From assembly GCF_003116035.1 (NCBI RefSeq), contig NZ_LGQW01000015.1, positions 1,681,876 through 1,745,875 of the forward strand: a stretch of 64,000 bases of DNA, read 5' to 3'. Made by a program: the position numbers and the translations under genes. This document shows positions 1 to 10,596 of this stretch, piece by piece. The notes under the pieces were generated by a model, which saw only the letters and a program-made list of their open reading frames with translations, made no database searches and was not told the DNA's origin. Positions within the stretch are counted from its first letter, which is position 1, and every line of letters starts with the position of its first letter. The DNA is from Azospirillum sp. TSH64 (GTDB taxonomy: Bacteria; Pseudomonadota; Alphaproteobacteria; Azospirillales; Azospirillaceae).

Positions 1-115
1 CGAGCGCTGCCTCGCCGACGCGCGGGTGACGGTGGCCAAGGTCCGGGTGGAAAAGCTGGACGTGTTCCCCGACGCCGCCAGCGTCGGCGTCGAGATCGAG
101 CGCGCCCGCGGATAA
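1..115 (+). CDS. folB: dihydroneopterin aldolase, C-terminal fragment
   Basis: Only the last 37 codons are inside the window; the 5' part lies to the left. The readable end (KVRVEKLDVFPDAASVGVEI, then ER, stop TAA) matches the C-terminal strand typical of FolB, which converts 7,8-dihydroneopterin to 6-hydroxymethyl-dihydropterin in folate synthesis. Family assignment rests on this short tail. A perfect 9-bp hairpin follows the stop and probably ends the transcript. Confidence 0.72.
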   Translation, partial: ERCLADARVTVAKVRVEKLDVFPDAASVGVEIERARG

Positions 116-126
116 CGGGGCGTGGG

Positions 127-160
127 GGTGAGGGCAGGGTGAGCCCTCACCGAATTCTTC
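127..160 (+). terminator. hairpin after folB
   Basis: GGTGAGGGC (127-135) pairs perfectly with GCCCTCACC (143-151) around a 7-nt loop, followed by a short T-rich stretch. It lies 12 bp after the folB stop, so it is probably its transcription terminator. The T-tract is broken by C residues, so strength is uncertain. Confidence 0.5.
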
Positions 161-177
161 TTACCGCCAGACTTTTC

Positions 178-756
178 TTACCGCCGCAACGGCACCGCCC
201 GCTTGACCAGCCGGCGGTCCATGTCGGCTGCCGCCACCGTCGGCTCGCCCAGGCTGCGCATGACGAAGGCGAAGGTGTCCATCACCCGGTCCAGCACGAT
301 CTCGTTGTCGTCCGGGCGGCGGCTGACCGACACCACGGCATAGCCGGCGGCACGCGCCACCGCCGGTTCGCCGCGCAGGCCGCGCACGCCCCAGCCGGCC
401 AGCGCGTCCTTGCAGCGGAACAGTTCCGCGGCGAAACCGCCGGCGGACTGGGTGCGGCCGACCACATAGGCGGCGGCGACCGCCAGCGGCGCCAGCAGCC
501 CGTCCCAGTCCAGGCAATCCTCCCGCCCGACCCACACCCCGCCGACCGAGCAGGCGGCGGCGCCGACCGCCTCGCCCAGCCCGGCGCGGAAGGCGCGCAG
601 CGACTCCACCGCGTCGGCCGCCGGCATCGGCTCCACCCGGCGCCCCTCCGGCATGAGCATCAGCCGGCCCGCCCATTCCGACGAGGGCGGCAGCTGTTCG
701 GTCAGGCGCGCGAGCAGCGCCTCGCGGGCGGCGGCGAAGGGGACGACCTCGGACAT
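178..756 (-). CDS. hypothetical protein, 192 aa
   Basis: I do not recognise this protein. The ATG at 756 gives a product starting MSEVVPFAAAREALLARL; a TTG at 771 would add five residues. It is Ala/Arg-rich with strong G/C third positions, as expected of a real gene here. No signal peptide is evident. The middle (about residues 80-120) has a small-residue hydrophobic stretch that looks like a buried helix of a globular domain rather than a clear membrane segment. It is transcribed away from the tRNA pair and converges on folB. The stop lies inside an 11-bp direct repeat (TTCTTACCGCC at 158 and 175). Confidence 0.6.
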   Translation of the reverse strand: MSEVVPFAAAREALLARLTEQLPPSSEWAGRLMLMPEGRRVEPMPAADAVESLRAFRAGLGEAVGAAACSVGGVWVGREDCLDWDGLLAPLAVAAAYVVGRTQSAGGFAAELFRCKDALAGWGVRGLRGEPAVARAAGYAVVSVSRRPDDNEIVLDRVMDTFAFVMRSLGEPTVAAADMDRRLVKRAVPLRR

Positions 757-932
757 CGGGGCCTGCGGCAATGGTGGGGAGAGGAGGCGAGAAAAAGCCT
801 GAGATGCTCCGGACTGTCAAGAGCGAGCCTGTGCGCCGGCAACCCATGGCTGCGGCGCGGCTGGAATGTCACAGGCGACGGGCGTGGAAACCGCCTTTTT
901 CCGGAAAAATGAAGAGCTTTGCATTTTTCCGC

Positions 933-961
933 TTGCCAGCTTTCGCCAGCGGCCATATAAG
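933..961 (+). promoter_or_regulatory. sigma-70-type promoter of the tRNA pair
   Basis: TTGCCA (933-938) and TATAAG (956-961) are separated by exactly 17 bp, and the first tRNA base (974) lies 13 bp downstream of the -10 box. Just upstream, at 896-909, is a 14-bp palindrome made of T5, CCGG and A5, which may act as an UP-like or boundary element. This is the cleanest housekeeping promoter in the window. Confidence 0.65.
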
Positions 962-973
962 GCGGGCCTCCGT

Positions 974-1049
974 TCCCGGTTAGCTCAGTTGGTAGAGCAG
1001 CGGACTGTTAATCCGCTTGTCGCTGGTTCGAGTCCAGCACCGGGAGCCA
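974..1049 (+). tRNA. tRNA-Asn (GTT)
   Basis: A 76-nt cloverleaf with CCA encoded. The acceptor stem TCCCGGT (974-980) pairs with ACCGGGA (1039-1045), the D-loop region reads TAGCTCAGTTGGTAGAGCA, and the T-arm contains GGTTCGAGTCC. The anticodon loop CTGTTAA places GTT at 1007-1009, giving asparagine. It is probably co-transcribed with the following tRNA-Asp, which starts 4 bp later. Confidence 0.97.
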
Positions 1050-1053
1050 TAGC

Positions 1054-1130
<77 letters not shown>

Positions 1131-1171
1131 CTTTCTTTTTCAAATTCGGCGTCAATCGCCAGTATGCTCCA

Positions 1172-1198
1172 AGGACTCGCAAATTGCGGGTCCTTTTT
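1172..1198 (+). terminator. intrinsic terminator after the tRNA pair
   Basis: AGGACTCGC (1172-1180) and GCGGGTCCT (1186-1194) form a 9-bp stem with one G-U pair and a 5-nt loop, followed directly by TTTTT. It separates the tRNA transcript from the nuo operon. Confidence 0.75.
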
Positions 1199-1444
1199 CG
1201 CATGCATATTGTCTTTCCTTTCCCCTATTTTAAAAACGTGGTATTACCAGGGTCTAACGCGGGGGCTGGCTTGTCCTTCCGCGTGGTGAAAAGCGATTCA
1301 AAGCGCTTTCCTTGCCCACGGTCTCGGCATATATTCCGGCCCGTCTGATGGGCTAATCCAAGGCATGGCTGCCACGGCTTTGCGCTTCCGCCGATTTCCC
1401 GGCCGGAACGGCGCCCGTGGTCGTGGGCTTATGGGAGGAACGCG
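1199..1444 (+). other. nuo operon upstream region
   Basis: No gene is visible between the tRNA terminator and nuoA. The stretch must hold the nuo promoter, but no box pair is convincing. TATATT at 1330-1335 is the best -10 candidate, with TTTCCT 17 bp upstream as a poor -35. A 10-bp palindrome AAAGCGCTTT (1300-1309), preceded by a second AAAGCG (1290-1295), is a possible regulator site. A strong ribosome site (GGGAGGA, 1433-1439) precedes nuoA. Confidence 0.35.
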
Positions 1445-1813
1445 GTGTCGACTCCGCTGATCATTGAGTATCTTCCGATCCTGGTGTTTCTGCTGATCGG
1501 CATCGCGCTGGCCGCGGTGATGGTTGGGGCATCCTACGTCATCAGCCCGAAGAACCCGGACGCCGAGAAGGTCTCCCCCTACGAATGCGGCTTCGAGCCG
1601 TTCGAGGACGCGCGCACCAAGTTCGACGTGCGGTTCTACCTGGTCTCGATCCTGTTCATCATCTTCGACCTTGAAGTCGCCTTCCTGTTCCCGTGGGCGG
1701 TCGCCCTCGGTGACATCGGGCTGTTCGGCTTCTGGTCGATGATGCTGTTCCTGGGCATCCTGACCATCGGCTTCATTTATGAGTGGAAGAAAGGAGCTCT
1801 GGAATGGGAGTAG
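1445..1813 (+). CDS. nuoA: NADH-quinone oxidoreductase subunit A
   Basis: Small membrane subunit of proton-pumping complex I, at the junction of the peripheral and membrane arms. The 122-aa product has three hydrophobic helices (about 10-32, 64-88, 92-113) and the conserved loop around SPYECGF (44-50), followed by the acidic FDLEVAF segment (74-80). The GTG start has a good Shine-Dalgarno 5 bp upstream. This is the first gene of a complete 14-gene nuo operon. Its last codons overlap the start of nuoB by 10 bp, which suggests translational coupling. Confidence 0.97.
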   Translation: MSTPLIIEYLPILVFLLIGIALAAVMVGASYVISPKNPDAEKVSPYECGFEPFEDARTKFDVRFYLVSILFIIFDLEVAFLFPWAVALGDIGLFGFWSMMLFLGILTIGFIYEWKKGALEWE

Positions 1814-2349
1814 AGGTCGCCAAGCCGCTGGCGCCGATTCCGCCCGGACCGGAACAGGACGCCTACATCCGCGCGGTCTCCGACGAGATCCAGGACAAGG
1901 GCTTCGTGCTGGCGAAGTACGAGGATCTGCTGGCCTGGGCCCGGACCGGTTCGCTGTGGCCGATGACCTTCGGCCTGGCCTGCTGCGCGGTGGAGATGAT
2001 CCACGCCTATATGAGCCGGTACGACCTGGATCGCTTCGGCGTCATTCCGCGTCCCAGCCCGCGCCAGTCCGACTGCATGATCGTCGCCGGCACCCTGACC
2101 AACAAGATGGCCCCGGCGCTCCGCAAGGTCTACGACCAGATGCCGGAGCCGCGCTGGGTCATCTCGATGGGGTCCTGCGCCAACGGCGGCGGCTACTACC
2201 ACTATTCCTACGCGGTGGTGCGTGGCTGCGACCGGATCGTGCCGGTGGACATCTATGTGCCCGGCTGCCCGCCGACGGCGGAGGCGCTGATTTACGGCAT
2301 CCTCCAGCTCCAGAAGAAGATCAAGCGCGGCAATCGCATCGCCCGCTGA
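1804..2349 (+). CDS. nuoB: NADH-quinone oxidoreductase subunit B
   Basis: Carries iron-sulfur cluster N2, the last electron carrier before quinone in complex I. Cluster ligands are visible as Cys60-Cys61 (LACCAVEM), Cys125 (GSCANGG) and Cys155 (PGCPPT). I chose the ATG at 1804, which gives 181 aa, because AGGAG (1792-1796) lies 7 bp upstream. The in-frame ATG at 1783 would add seven residues with no comparable ribosome site. The basic C-terminal tail ([11 protein letters not shown]) is typical of alphaproteobacterial NuoB. Confidence 0.97.
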   Translation: MGVEVAKPLAPIPPGPEQDAYIRAVSDEIQDKGFVLAKYEDLLAWARTGSLWPMTFGLACCAVEMIHAYMSRYDLDRFGVIPRPSPRQSDCMIVAGTLTNKMAPALRKVYDQMPEPRWVISMGSCANGGGYYHYSYAVVRGCDRIVPVDIYVPGCPPTAEALIYGILQLQKKIKRGNRIAR

Positions 2350-2436
2350 CCACGGCGTACCGTCCCGCCTCCGGCCTCCGGAGGCGGGACGAACGACAAG
2401 CGCGCTGAAGACAAGTAGGAAGGCAGGGTCCCACCC

Positions 2437-3066
2437 ATGTCCGAACAGGCGTTGAAGGAACTCGGGGACGTCATCGCCGCCAAGATCGGCGGCGACGTCC
2501 TCAAGGTCGAGGTGAAGCTCGGCGAACTGATGGTGACGGTCGAGCGGCCGGCCATCCTGGCGGTGCTGACCGCGCTGCGCGACGACCCGGACACCCGGTT
2601 CGAGCAGCTGACCGATATCACCGCGGTCGATTACCCCGACCGCGCGGAGCGGTTCGAGGTCGTCTACCAGCTGCTCAGCTATACCCACAACCGGCGCATG
2701 CGCGTGAAGCTGGCCACCGACGAGGACACTCCGGTCCCGTCGGCCGTTTCCGTCTTCAGCGCCGCGAACTGGTTCGAGCGCGAGGCGTGGGATCTGTTCG
2801 GCGTCTTCTTCGAGAACCATCCGGACCTGCGCCGCATCCTCACCGACTACGGGTTCGAGGGGCACCCCTTCCGCAAGGACTTCCCGCTGACCGGCTACGT
2901 CGAAGCCCGCTACGACGAGGACCAGAAGCGCGTGATCTATGAGCCGGTCCGTCTGACCCAGGATTTCCGCGCCTTCGACTTCCTCAGCCCGTGGGAAGGC
3001 ATGACCAACGTCATGCTGCCCGGCGATGAAAAGGCGGCCCTCCAGGACGGGAGCAAGAAGCCGTGA
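2437..3066 (+). CDS. nuoC: NADH-quinone oxidoreductase subunit C
   Basis: The 30-kDa hydrophilic subunit of the complex I connecting module, 209 aa. The diagnostic C-terminal region is present: [20 protein letters not shown] followed by a [10 protein letters not shown] motif. It is a separate gene here, not fused to nuoD as in Escherichia coli. It lies 87 bp after nuoB, one of the longer gaps in this operon, and its stop overlaps the nuoD start by 4 bp. Confidence 0.97.
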   Translation: MSEQALKELGDVIAAKIGGDVLKVEVKLGELMVTVERPAILAVLTALRDDPDTRFEQLTDITAVDYPDRAERFEVVYQLLSYTHNRRMRVKLATDEDTPVPSAVSVFSAANWFEREAWDLFGVFFENHPDLRRILTDYGFEGHPFRKDFPLTGYVEARYDEDQKRVIYEPVRLTQDFRAFDFLSPWEGMTNVMLPGDEKAALQDGSKKP

Positions 3067-4322
3067 GCATGACCGTTTCGACCGACTCGGCGACCGGCGT
3101 CGTCTCGACGGGTCCGAACGGGGCGATCAGCGCCTCCGGTCCGGAGACCAAGACGCAGATCAAGCCCTACACGATGAATTTCGGGCCGCAGCATCCGGCC
3201 GCCCACGGCGTGCTCCGTCTGGTGATGGAGCTGAACGGCGAGGTGGTGGAGCGTTGCGATCCGCACATCGGCCTGCTGCATCGCGGCACCGAGAAGCTGA
3301 TCGAGTACAAGACCTACATCCAGGCCGTGCCGTATTTCGACCGCCTGGACTATGTCAGCCCGATGTGCATGGAGCACGCCTATGTGCTCGGCATCGAGAA
3401 CCTGCTGCAGATCAAGGCGCCGCTGCGCGCCCAGTACATCCGCGTGCTGTTCTCGGAAATCACGCGCATCCTGAACCACATCCTGTCGATCACGACGGGT
3501 GCGCTCGACGTCGGCGCGATCACCCCGGCGCTGTGGGGCTTCGAGGAACGCGAAATCCTCATGGAGTTCTACGAGCGTGTGTCGGGTGCCCGCCTGCACG
3601 CCAACTATTTCCGGCCGGGCGGCGTCGCCTGGGACATTCCGGACGGGCTGCTGGACGACATCTGGGCCTTCACCGAGCGTTTTCCGAAGTTCATGGACGA
3701 CCTCGAGAGCCTGCTGACCGAGAACCGCATCTTCAAGCAGCGCACGGTCGACATCGGCATCGTCACCAAGGAGCAGGCGCTCGACTGGGCCTTCACCGGT
3801 CCGATGCTGCGCGGCTCCGGCGTCGCCTGGGATCTGCGCAAGTCGCAGCCCTACGAGGTCTATGACCGCATGGAGTTCGACGTCCCGGTCGGCCTGACCG
3901 GTGACTGCTGGGCGCGTTATCTGGTCCGCATGGAGGAGATGAAGCAGTCGCTGCGCATCATCCGCCAGTGCTGCAAGGAGATGCCGGCCGGTCCGTACAA
4001 GATCGAGGACCGCAAGGTGTCCCCGCCGCCGCGCGGCGAGATGAAGCGCTCGATGGAAGCGCTGATCCACCACTTCAAGCTCTTCACCGAGGGCTTCCAC
4101 GTTCCCGCCGGCGAGACCTACACCGCCATCGAGGCGCCCAAGGGCGAGTTCGGCGTGTATCTGGTGTCCGACGGCACCAACAAGCCCTACCGCTGCAAGA
4201 TCCGCGCGCCGGGCTTCGCCCATCTTCAGGGCCTGGACTTCATGTCGAAGGGTCACATGCTGGCCGACGCCGTCGCCAACATCGCCTCGATGGACATCGT
4301 TTTCGGAGAAATCGATCGATGA
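3063..4322 (+). CDS. nuoD: NADH-quinone oxidoreductase subunit D
   Basis: The 49-kDa subunit of complex I; with NuoB it forms the quinone site. The 419-aa product contains the family N-terminal motif [14 protein letters not shown] and the conserved [11 protein letters not shown]. The start is GTG at 3063 in a GTGA overlap with nuoC; an ATG two codons later (3069) is an alternative. The length is a little over the usual 390-410 residues because of a Ser/Thr/Gly-rich N-terminal extension of about 35 residues. Confidence 0.97.
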   Translation: MSMTVSTDSATGVVSTGPNGAISASGPETKTQIKPYTMNFGPQHPAAHGVLRLVMELNGEVVERCDPHIGLLHRGTEKLIEYKTYIQAVPYFDRLDYVSPMCMEHAYVLGIENLLQIKAPLRAQYIRVLFSEITRILNHILSITTGALDVGAITPALWGFEEREILMEFYERVSGARLHANYFRPGGVAWDIPDGLLDDIWAFTERFPKFMDDLESLLTENRIFKQRTVDIGIVTKEQALDWAFTGPMLRGSGVAWDLRKSQPYEVYDRMEFDVPVGLTGDCWARYLVRMEEMKQSLRIIRQCCKEMPAGPYKIEDRKVSPPPRGEMKRSMEALIHHFKLFTEGFHVPAGETYTAIEAPKGEFGVYLVSDGTNKPYRCKIRAPGFAHLQGLDFMSKGHMLADAVANIASMDIVFGEIDR

Positions 4323-4966
4323 GCGCGCCCGCTTCCGATCACGGCCACGCCGAGCCGACCAGCTTCACCTTCAGCCAGGAAAACCTGGAGCTGGCGAAGC
4401 GCATCATCGCCAAGTACCCGCAGGGCAAGCAGGCCAGTGCCTGCATGCCGTTGCTGGACGTGGCACAGCGCCAGAACGGCGGCTGGCTGCCGCGCGTCGC
4501 CATGGACGCCGTGGCCGACCTGCTGGGCATGCCGCGCATCCGCGTGTACGAGGTCGCGACCTTCTACACGATGTACAACAAGAACCCGGTCGGCCGGCAC
4601 CACATCCAGGTCTGCACCACCACCCCCTGCTGGCTGCGCGGGTCGGACGACATCGTCCACACCTGCAAGAAGAAGCTCGGCATCGAGGTGGGCGAGACCA
4701 CGGCCGACGGCCAGTTCACGCTGGGCGAGGTCGAGTGCTCGGGCGCCTGCGTCAACGCGCCGGTTGTGCAGATCGGTGACGATTACTACGAAGACGTGGC
4801 CCCGGAGCATATGGAGCGCATCCTCGACGCGCTGGCGCGCGGCGAGACGCCGAAGCCCGGCTCGCAGACCGGTCGTCAGTCCTCGGAGCCGGTCGGCGGC
4901 CCGACGACGCTGAAGGCCTTTACCACCGCGCAAGCGGACGCCACCACCGCGCAAGCGGACGATTGA
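4319..4966 (+). CDS. nuoE: NADH-quinone oxidoreductase subunit E
   Basis: The 24-kDa subunit carrying the off-pathway [2Fe-2S] cluster N1a. Ligands are Cys99, Cys104, Cys140 and Cys144 in CTTTPC and CSGAC. The ATG at 4319 overlaps the nuoD stop (ATGA) and gives 215 aa. The protein has a disordered Gly/Thr/Ala-rich C-terminal tail beyond about residue 175. The tail ends in a direct duplication of TTAQAD that comes from a 21-bp tandem repeat in the DNA. Confidence 0.96.
   Translation: MSAPASDHGHAEPTSFTFSQENLELAKRIIAKYPQGKQASACMPLLDVAQRQNGGWLPRVAMDAVADLLGMPRIRVYEVATFYTMYNKNPVGRHHIQVCTTTPCWLRGSDDIVHTCKKKLGIEVGETTADGQFTLGEVECSGACVNAPVVQIGDDYYEDVAPEHMERILDALARGETPKPGSQTGRQSSEPVGGPTTLKAFTTAQADATTAQADD
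4922..4961 (+). repeat. 21-bp-period tandem repeat at the end of nuoE
   Basis: The 19-bp sequence at 4922-4940 recurs exactly at 4943-4961, a period of 21 bp (seven codons). It duplicates TTAQAD in the NuoE tail and preserves the reading frame. Confidence 0.85.
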
Positions 4967-4982
4967 GGGGGAGGGGACAGCG

Positions 4983-6272
4983 ATGCTTCGCGATGAGGAC
5001 CGCATCTTCACCAACCTCTACGGCTACCAGGACTTCGGTCTTGACGGAGCCCGCAAGCGCGGTGACTGGGACAACACGGCATCCTTCCTGGCCAATGGCC
5101 GGGACTGGATCATCGAGCAGGTGAAGGAATCGGGGCTGCGCGGCCGTGGCGGCGCCGGCTTCTCGACCGGCATGAAGTGGTCCTTCATGCCGAAGAACGT
5201 GACCGACAAGCCCGTCTATCTCGTCATCAACGCCGACGAGGGCGAGCCCGGCACCTGCAAGGACCGCGACATCCTGCGCCACGATCCGCACAAGCTGATC
5301 GAAGGCTGCCTGATCGCCGGTTTCGCCATCGGTGCCAGCGCCTGCTACATCTACATCCGCGGCGAGTTCTACAACGAGGGCTCCAACGTCCAGCGCGCCA
5401 TCGACGAGGCGTATGCGGCGGGGCTGATCGGCAAGAACGCCTGCGGCACCGGCTACGATTACGACGTCTACATCCACCGCGGTGCCGGCGCCTACATCTG
5501 CGGCGAGGAAACCGCGCTCATCGAGTCGATCGAGGGCAAGAAGGGGCAGCCGCGCAACAAGCCGCCGTTCCCCGCCCAGGCCGGACTCTATTCCTGCCCG
5601 ACCACGGTGAACAACGTCGAATCCATCGCCGTCGTTCCGACCATCCTGCGGCGCGGCGCCTCCTGGTTCGCCGGCCTCGGCCGTCCGAAGAACTCGGGCA
5701 CCAAGCTCTTCTGCATCTCCGGGCACGTCAACAAGCCGTGCAACGTGGAAGAGGAGATGGGCATCCCGCTGAAGGAGCTGATCGAGAAGCATGCCGGCGG
5801 CGTGCGCGGCGGCTGGGACAACCTGCTGGGCATCATCCCAGGCGGCTCTTCGGTCCCGGTCCTGCCCAAGTCGATCTGCGACACCGTCCTGATGGACTTC
5901 GACTCCTTGCGCGAAGTTCAGTCGGGCCTCGGCACCGCCGCGGTGATCGTGATGGACAAGTCCACCGACATCGTGAAGGCCATCGCCCGCCTGTCGTCCT
6001 TCTATGCGCATGAGTCCTGCGGCCAGTGCACGCCCTGCCGCGAAGGCACCGGCTGGATGAGCCGCGTCATGCAGCGCATGGTCACCGGCAACGCGCGCAT
6101 GGAAGAGATCGACATGCTGCTGCAGGTCACCAAGCAGGTCGAAGGCCACACCATCTGCGCGCTCGGCGACGCTGCCGCCTGGCCGATCCAGGGCCTGTTC
6201 CGCCACTTCCGTCCGGAAGTGGAGCGGCGCATCCAGGCCTACCGCAACAGCGCCCCGCTGGCGGCCGAGTAA
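4983..6272 (+). CDS. nuoF: NADH-quinone oxidoreductase subunit F
   Basis: The 51-kDa NADH-oxidising subunit that binds FMN and cluster N3. Visible are the glycine-rich [13 protein letters not shown] (NADH/FMN binding), [16 protein letters not shown], and the [4Fe-4S] ligands Cys346, Cys349, Cys352 (SCGQCTPC) and Cys392 (TICALGD). It is 429 aa, the normal length, with an ATG start 16 bp after nuoE and a GGGGAGGGG ribosome site. It follows nuoE and precedes nuoG, so the NADH-dehydrogenase module is contiguous. Confidence 0.97.
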   Translation: MLRDEDRIFTNLYGYQDFGLDGARKRGDWDNTASFLANGRDWIIEQVKESGLRGRGGAGFSTGMKWSFMPKNVTDKPVYLVINADEGEPGTCKDRDILRHDPHKLIEGCLIAGFAIGASACYIYIRGEFYNEGSNVQRAIDEAYAAGLIGKNACGTGYDYDVYIHRGAGAYICGEETALIESIEGKKGQPRNKPPFPAQAGLYSCPTTVNNVESIAVVPTILRRGASWFAGLGRPKNSGTKLFCISGHVNKPCNVEEEMGIPLKELIEKHAGGVRGGWDNLLGIIPGGSSVPVLPKSICDTVLMDFDSLREVQSGLGTAAVIVMDKSTDIVKAIARLSSFYAHESCGQCTPCREGTGWMSRVMQRMVTGNARMEEIDMLLQVTKQVEGHTICALGDAAAWPIQGLFRHFRPEVERRIQAYRNSAPLAAE

Positions 6273-6287
6273 GGAGTTCCCGTTCCC

Positions 6288-8351
6288 ATGCCGAAACTGA
6301 CCATCGACGGGATCGAGATCGAGGTCGAGCCGGGCACCTCGATCCTCCAGGCTTGCGAGCAGCTGGGGATCGAGATTCCGCGCTTCTGCTACCACGAGCG
6401 CCTCAGCGTGCCGGCCAACTGCCGCATGTGCCTGGTGGAGATGGAGCGCGCGCCCAAGCCGGTCGCGTCCTGCGCCATGCCCTGCGGCGACGGAATGGTC
6501 GTCCGCACCAACAGCGAAACCGTCCTGAAGGCCCGCAAGGGCGTCATGGAGTTCCTGCTGATCAACCACCCGCTGGATTGCCCGATCTGCGATCAGGGCG
6601 GCGAGTGCGATCTGCAGGACCAGGCCATGGCCTACGGCTTCGACCGCGGCCGCTACGGCGAGAACAAGCGGGCGGTCAAGGACAAGTATATGGGTCCGGT
6701 CATCAAGACCATCATGACCCGTTGCATCCATTGCACCCGCTGCATCCGCTTCATCAACGAAGTGGCCGGTGTTCCCGATGTCGGTGCCGTCTATCGCGGC
6801 GAGCACATGGAGATCACCACCTTCGTCGAGAAGGCCATCGGCTCGGAGCTGTCGGGCAACCTCGCCGATGTCTGCCCGGTGGGTGCCCTGACCCACAAGC
6901 CCTACGCCTTCACGGCACGCCCGTGGGAACTGCGCAAGACAGAGACCATCGACGTCCTCGACGCCGTCGGCTCGAACATCCGCGTCGACGCCCGCGGGCC
7001 CGAGGTGATGCGCGTCCTGCCGCGCGTCAACGACGACATCAACGAGGAGTGGCTGAACGACAAGAGCCGCTACTCCTATGACGGTCTGAAGCGCCAGCGG
7101 CTGGACCGCCCCTACATCCGCCAGAACGGCAAGCTGGTCCCGGCCAGCTGGGCCGAAGCCTTCACCGCCATCGCGGCGCGTCTGAAGGGCCTGTCCGGCA
7201 ACCGCATCGCCGCCATTGCCGGCGATCTGGTCGATGTCGAGGCGCAGTTCGCGCTCAAGGAGCTGCTGTCGCGGCTCGGCTCGGCCAACCTGGATTGCCG
7301 CCAGGACGGTGCCCGGTTCGACACCTCGGTGCGTGCGGGCTACCTGTTCAACTCGGGCATCGCCGGCATCGAAAAGGCCGACGTCATCCTGCTGGTCGGC
7401 ACCAACCCGCGCTGGGAAGGCACGCTGGTCAACGCCCGCATCCGCAAGCGCTACATGGCCGGCGGCGTTACCATCGCCTCCATCGGCGAGCAGCGCGACC
7501 TGACCTACCCCTACAGCGTGATCGGCACCGGTCCGGACGCGCTGCAGCAGCTGGTCGACGGCAGCCACCCGTTCTCCGAGACGCTGCGCGCCGCCAAGAA
7601 CCCGATGATCATCGTCGGCATGGGCGCCTTCCAGCGCGCCGACGGTCTCGCGGTCCAGGCCGCCGCCCGTCTGGTCGGCGAGGCCTACGGCATGTTCCGC
7701 GACGATTGGAACGGCTTCAACGTGCTGCACACCGCCGCCGCGCGGGTCGGCGGCATCGAAGCCGGCTTCCTCCCGGGCGAGGGCGGCCGCGACGTTCACG
7801 GCATCCTCGACGGTGCGTCGAAGGGCGAGATCGACTTCGTCTACCTGCTGGGTGCCGACGAGATCGATATGGCGAAGCTCGGCAATGCCTTCGTGGTCTA
7901 TCAGGGCCACCATGGCGATGCCGGCGCCCACCGCGCCGACGTCATCCTGCCGGGTGCCGCCTACACCGAGAAGAACGCGGTTTACGTCAACACCGAGGGC
8001 CGTCCGCAGCTCGCCCGCCTTGCGGTCTTCCCGCCGGGCGAAGCGCGCGAGGACTGGAAGATCGTCCGCGCGCTGTCGGAAGTCCTGGGCACCACGCTGC
8101 CCTTCGACACCCACGGCCAGCTGCGTCAGCGGCTGATGGCGGCGAACCCGATCTTCGGCGCGGTCGGCGAGACGACCCCGGCCAGCTGGGCGCCGTTCGG
8201 CGCGCAGGGTCCGGTGGACGCGGCCCCCTTCGTGACGCCGATCACCAACTTCTACATGACCGACCCGATCAGCCGGGCGTCGGTGACGATGGCCAACTGC
8301 ACGGAAGCGCTGGTGGGCCCTGCTCAGGAGAGGACTGGCACCCATGGCTGA
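6288..8351 (+). CDS. nuoG: NADH-quinone oxidoreductase subunit G
   Basis: The 75-kDa subunit holding clusters N1b, N4 and N5. The N-terminal ferredoxin-like domain has [15 protein letters not shown] and the third Cys region MPCGDG; next come [18 protein letters not shown] (His-Cys3 cluster) and CIHCTRC with a later CPVGAL (4Fe-4S). The remaining 450 residues are the degenerate molybdopterin-oxidoreductase-like fold. At 687 aa it is the usual alphaproteobacterial length, without the extra N7 cluster region of enterobacteria. It overlaps nuoH by 8 bp. Confidence 0.97.
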   Translation: MPKLTIDGIEIEVEPGTSILQACEQLGIEIPRFCYHERLSVPANCRMCLVEMERAPKPVASCAMPCGDGMVVRTNSETVLKARKGVMEFLLINHPLDCPICDQGGECDLQDQAMAYGFDRGRYGENKRAVKDKYMGPVIKTIMTRCIHCTRCIRFINEVAGVPDVGAVYRGEHMEITTFVEKAIGSELSGNLADVCPVGALTHKPYAFTARPWELRKTETIDVLDAVGSNIRVDARGPEVMRVLPRVNDDINEEWLNDKSRYSYDGLKRQRLDRPYIRQNGKLVPASWAEAFTAIAARLKGLSGNRIAAIAGDLVDVEAQFALKELLSRLGSANLDCRQDGARFDTSVRAGYLFNSGIAGIEKADVILLVGTNPRWEGTLVNARIRKRYMAGGVTIASIGEQRDLTYPYSVIGTGPDALQQLVDGSHPFSETLRAAKNPMIIVGMGAFQRADGLAVQAAARLVGEAYGMFRDDWNGFNVLHTAAARVGGIEAGFLPGEGGRDVHGILDGASKGEIDFVYLLGADEIDMAKLGNAFVVYQGHHGDAGAHRADVILPGAAYTEKNAVYVNTEGRPQLARLAVFPPGEAREDWKIVRALSEVLGTTLPFDTHGQLRQRLMAANPIFGAVGETTPASWAPFGAQGPVDAAPFVTPITNFYMTDPISRASVTMANCTEALVGPAQERTGTHG

Positions 8352-9354
8352 GTTCTGGAGCGGCTTTCTCCTGCCGCTGATCATTATGGTCCTGCAGATC
8401 CTGGCGATCACCGTGCCGCTGCTGGTCGCCGTCGCCTTCATGACCTATGCCGAGCGCAAGATCATGGGCGCGATGCAGATGCGCCAGGGCCCAAGCATCG
8501 TCGGCCCCTTCGGCCTGATGCAGCCCTTCGCCGACGGCCTGAAGCTGTTCGCCAAGGAACAGATCCTGCCGGAAGGCGCCAACCGCATCGTGTTCTACGT
8601 CGCGCCGATGCTGACCTTCTTCCTGGCGCTGATCGCCTGGGCGGTCATCCCGTTCGACTACGGGGTGGTGCTGTCCAACATCAACGTCGGCGTGCTGTAC
8701 CTGTTCGCGATCTCCTCGCTGGGCGTCTACGGCATCGTGATGGCCGGCTGGGCGTCGAACTCGCGCTACGCCTTCCTCGGCGCGCTGCGCTCCGCGGCAC
8801 AGATGGTGTCCTATGAGGTCTCGATGGGCCTCATCATCATCTCCGTGCTGCTGTGCGTCGGCTCGCTGAACCTGACCGACATCGTTCGGGCCCAGGAGAA
8901 GGTCTGGTTCTGCATCCCGCTGCTGCCGATGTTCGTGATGTTCTTCATCTCGGCGCTCGCTGAAACCAACCGCGCTCCCTTCGACCTGCCGGAAGGCGAG
9001 TCGGAGCTGGTGGCCGGCTTCATGGTGGAATACAGCTCCGCTCCCTTCGCGCTCTTCTTCCTTGGCGAATACGCCAACATGATCCTGATGAGCGCGATGA
9101 CGAGCATCCTGTTCCTCGGCGGCTGGCTGCCCCCGCTGCCCTTCGCGCCCTTCACCTGGGTGCCGGGCATCGTGTGGTTCGCGCTGAAGATCGCGTTCTG
9201 CCTGTTCACCTACGTCTGGGTTCGCGCCACCGTGCCGCGCTATCGCTACGACCAGCTGATGCGCCTGGGTTGGAAGGTCTTCCTGCCCCTGTCGCTGTTC
9301 TGGGTCGTGCTGACCGCCGGCGTCCTGGTGACCTTCGGCTGGCTGCCGAAGTAA
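8344..9354 (+). CDS. nuoH: NADH-quinone oxidoreductase subunit H
   Basis: Membrane subunit next to the quinone cavity. The 336-aa product is highly hydrophobic with about eight transmembrane helices. It carries the hallmark loops [17 protein letters not shown] near the N-terminus and [20 protein letters not shown] in the middle, which line the quinone channel. The ATG overlaps the end of nuoG. A 118-bp gap follows before nuoI, the longest inside the operon, with no convincing internal promoter. Confidence 0.97.
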   Translation: MAEFWSGFLLPLIIMVLQILAITVPLLVAVAFMTYAERKIMGAMQMRQGPSIVGPFGLMQPFADGLKLFAKEQILPEGANRIVFYVAPMLTFFLALIAWAVIPFDYGVVLSNINVGVLYLFAISSLGVYGIVMAGWASNSRYAFLGALRSAAQMVSYEVSMGLIIISVLLCVGSLNLTDIVRAQEKVWFCIPLLPMFVMFFISALAETNRAPFDLPEGESELVAGFMVEYSSAPFALFFLGEYANMILMSAMTSILFLGGWLPPLPFAPFTWVPGIVWFALKIAFCLFTYVWVRATVPRYRYDQLMRLGWKVFLPLSLFWVVLTAGVLVTFGWLPK

Positions 9355-9472
9355 GCGGCATCGCCGCAAAGCCAGCCTGCACCGAACCCACCATTGACGT
9401 GTCGATTTGAGTGCCGGCGAGCCAACCCATCGAACGGGAGCGGCCGCCGGCGAGGAAGGAGACGAAGAGGCC

Positions 9473-9961
9473 ATGGCGTTCCTCGACCGCGCGGCGCGCA
9501 GCCTGTTCCTGACCGAGCTGCTGGGCGGCATGGCGCTGACCTTGCGCTACATGTTCAAGCCCAAGGTCACGCTGAACTACCCCTATGAGAAGGGCCCCAT
9601 CAGTTCGCGCTTCCGCGGCGAGCATGTGCTCCGCCGCTATGCGAGCGGCGAAGAGCGCTGCATCGCGTGCAAGCTGTGCGAAGCGGTGTGCCCGGCTCTC
9701 GCCATCACCATCGAGGCCGAACCGCGTGACGACGGCAGCCGCCGCACCACGCGCTACGACATCGACATGACCAAGTGCATCTACTGCGGCCTGTGCCAGG
9801 AAGCCTGCCCGGTCGACGCGGTGGTCATGGGGCCGAACTTCGAGTTCTCCACCGAATCCCGGGAAGAGCTCTTCTACAACAAGCAGAAGCTGCTGGCGAA
9901 CGGCGACCGCTGGGAGGCGGAAATCGCCCAGAACCTCGCGGCCGAGGCTCCTTACCGGTAA
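9473..9961 (+). CDS. nuoI: NADH-quinone oxidoreductase subunit I
   Basis: Ferredoxin-type subunit carrying clusters N6a and N6b. Ligand sets are Cys63/66/69/73 ([11 protein letters not shown]) and Cys102/105/108/112 ([11 protein letters not shown]). The ATG at 9473 gives the standard 162 aa and has AGGAAGGAG (9453-9461) upstream. The frame stays open to 9407, but that 22-residue extension is Gly/Glu-rich and unlike the family, so I did not use it. Confidence 0.97.
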   Translation: MAFLDRAARSLFLTELLGGMALTLRYMFKPKVTLNYPYEKGPISSRFRGEHVLRRYASGEERCIACKLCEAVCPALAITIEAEPRDDGSRRTTRYDIDMTKCIYCGLCQEACPVDAVVMGPNFEFSTESREELFYNKQKLLANGDRWEAEIAQNLAAEAPYR

Positions 9962-9979
9962 GCGGAAGCGAGAAAAACG

Positions 9980-10594
9980 ATGATACTCCAAGGCATCGCC
10001 TTCTACGTGTTCGCCGCGCTGCTGGTGGCCTCCGGTGTGATGGTCATCTCGGCGCGGAACCCCGTTCACTCCGTCCTTTTCCTGATCCTCGCCTTCTTCC
10101 AGGCGGCTGGTCTCTGCCTTCTGATGGGGGCGGAGTTCATCGCGATGATCCTGATCATCGTCTATGTCGGCGCCGTGGCCGTGCTGTTCCTGTTCGTGGT
10201 GATGATGCTCGACATCAATTTCCGCGAGCTGCGCAAGGGTGCTATGGAAGCGCTGCCGCTGGGCGCGCTGGTCGGGCTGATCCTGCTGGCCGAACTGGCT
10301 GCGGTGCTCGGCGGCTGGATCGTGGCTCCGAACGTCGCCGCCATCGCCGGCGCGCCGACCCCGGCCTTCGATCAGGTGTCGAACACCCAGGCGCTGGGAC
10401 GGCTGATGTACACGCAGTACGTCTACCTGTTCCAGGCATCGGGCATCGTCCTGCTGATCGCCATGATCGGTGCGATCGTACTGACGCTGCGGCACCGTCC
10501 TGGCGTGCGCAAACAGAATGTCGGCGCCCAGATCGCCCGTCGCCGGGAAGACGTGGTCGCCATCCGCAAGGTTTCGACCGGGGAGGGCGTGTGA
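9980..10594 (+). CDS. nuoJ: NADH-quinone oxidoreductase subunit J
   Basis: Hydrophobic complex I subunit of 204 aa with five predicted helices. The conserved segment near residues 55-75 ([20 protein letters not shown]) carries the pi-bulge helix that connects the proton-pumping elements. The C-terminal 30 residues are basic and soluble. The stop is 2 bp before the nuoK ATG. Confidence 0.96.
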   Translation: MILQGIAFYVFAALLVASGVMVISARNPVHSVLFLILAFFQAAGLCLLMGAEFIAMILIIVYVGAVAVLFLFVVMMLDINFRELRKGAMEALPLGALVGLILLAELAAVLGGWIVAPNVAAIAGAPTPAFDQVSNTQALGRLMYTQYVYLFQASGIVLLIAMIGAIVLTLRHRPGVRKQNVGAQIARRREDVVAIRKVSTGEGV

Positions 10595-10596
10595 TC

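Noticed and set aside
4920-8441. A 1173-codon open frame on the minus strand across nuoE-nuoF-nuoG
   Set aside because: It lies antisense to well-identified nuo genes and follows from their G/C-biased third positions. The translation is Arg/Ala/His-rich without any family motif.
9407-9472. Upstream extension of nuoI
   Set aside because: The added 22 residues are Gly/Glu-rich and absent from NuoI proteins; a good ribosome site precedes the ATG at 9473.
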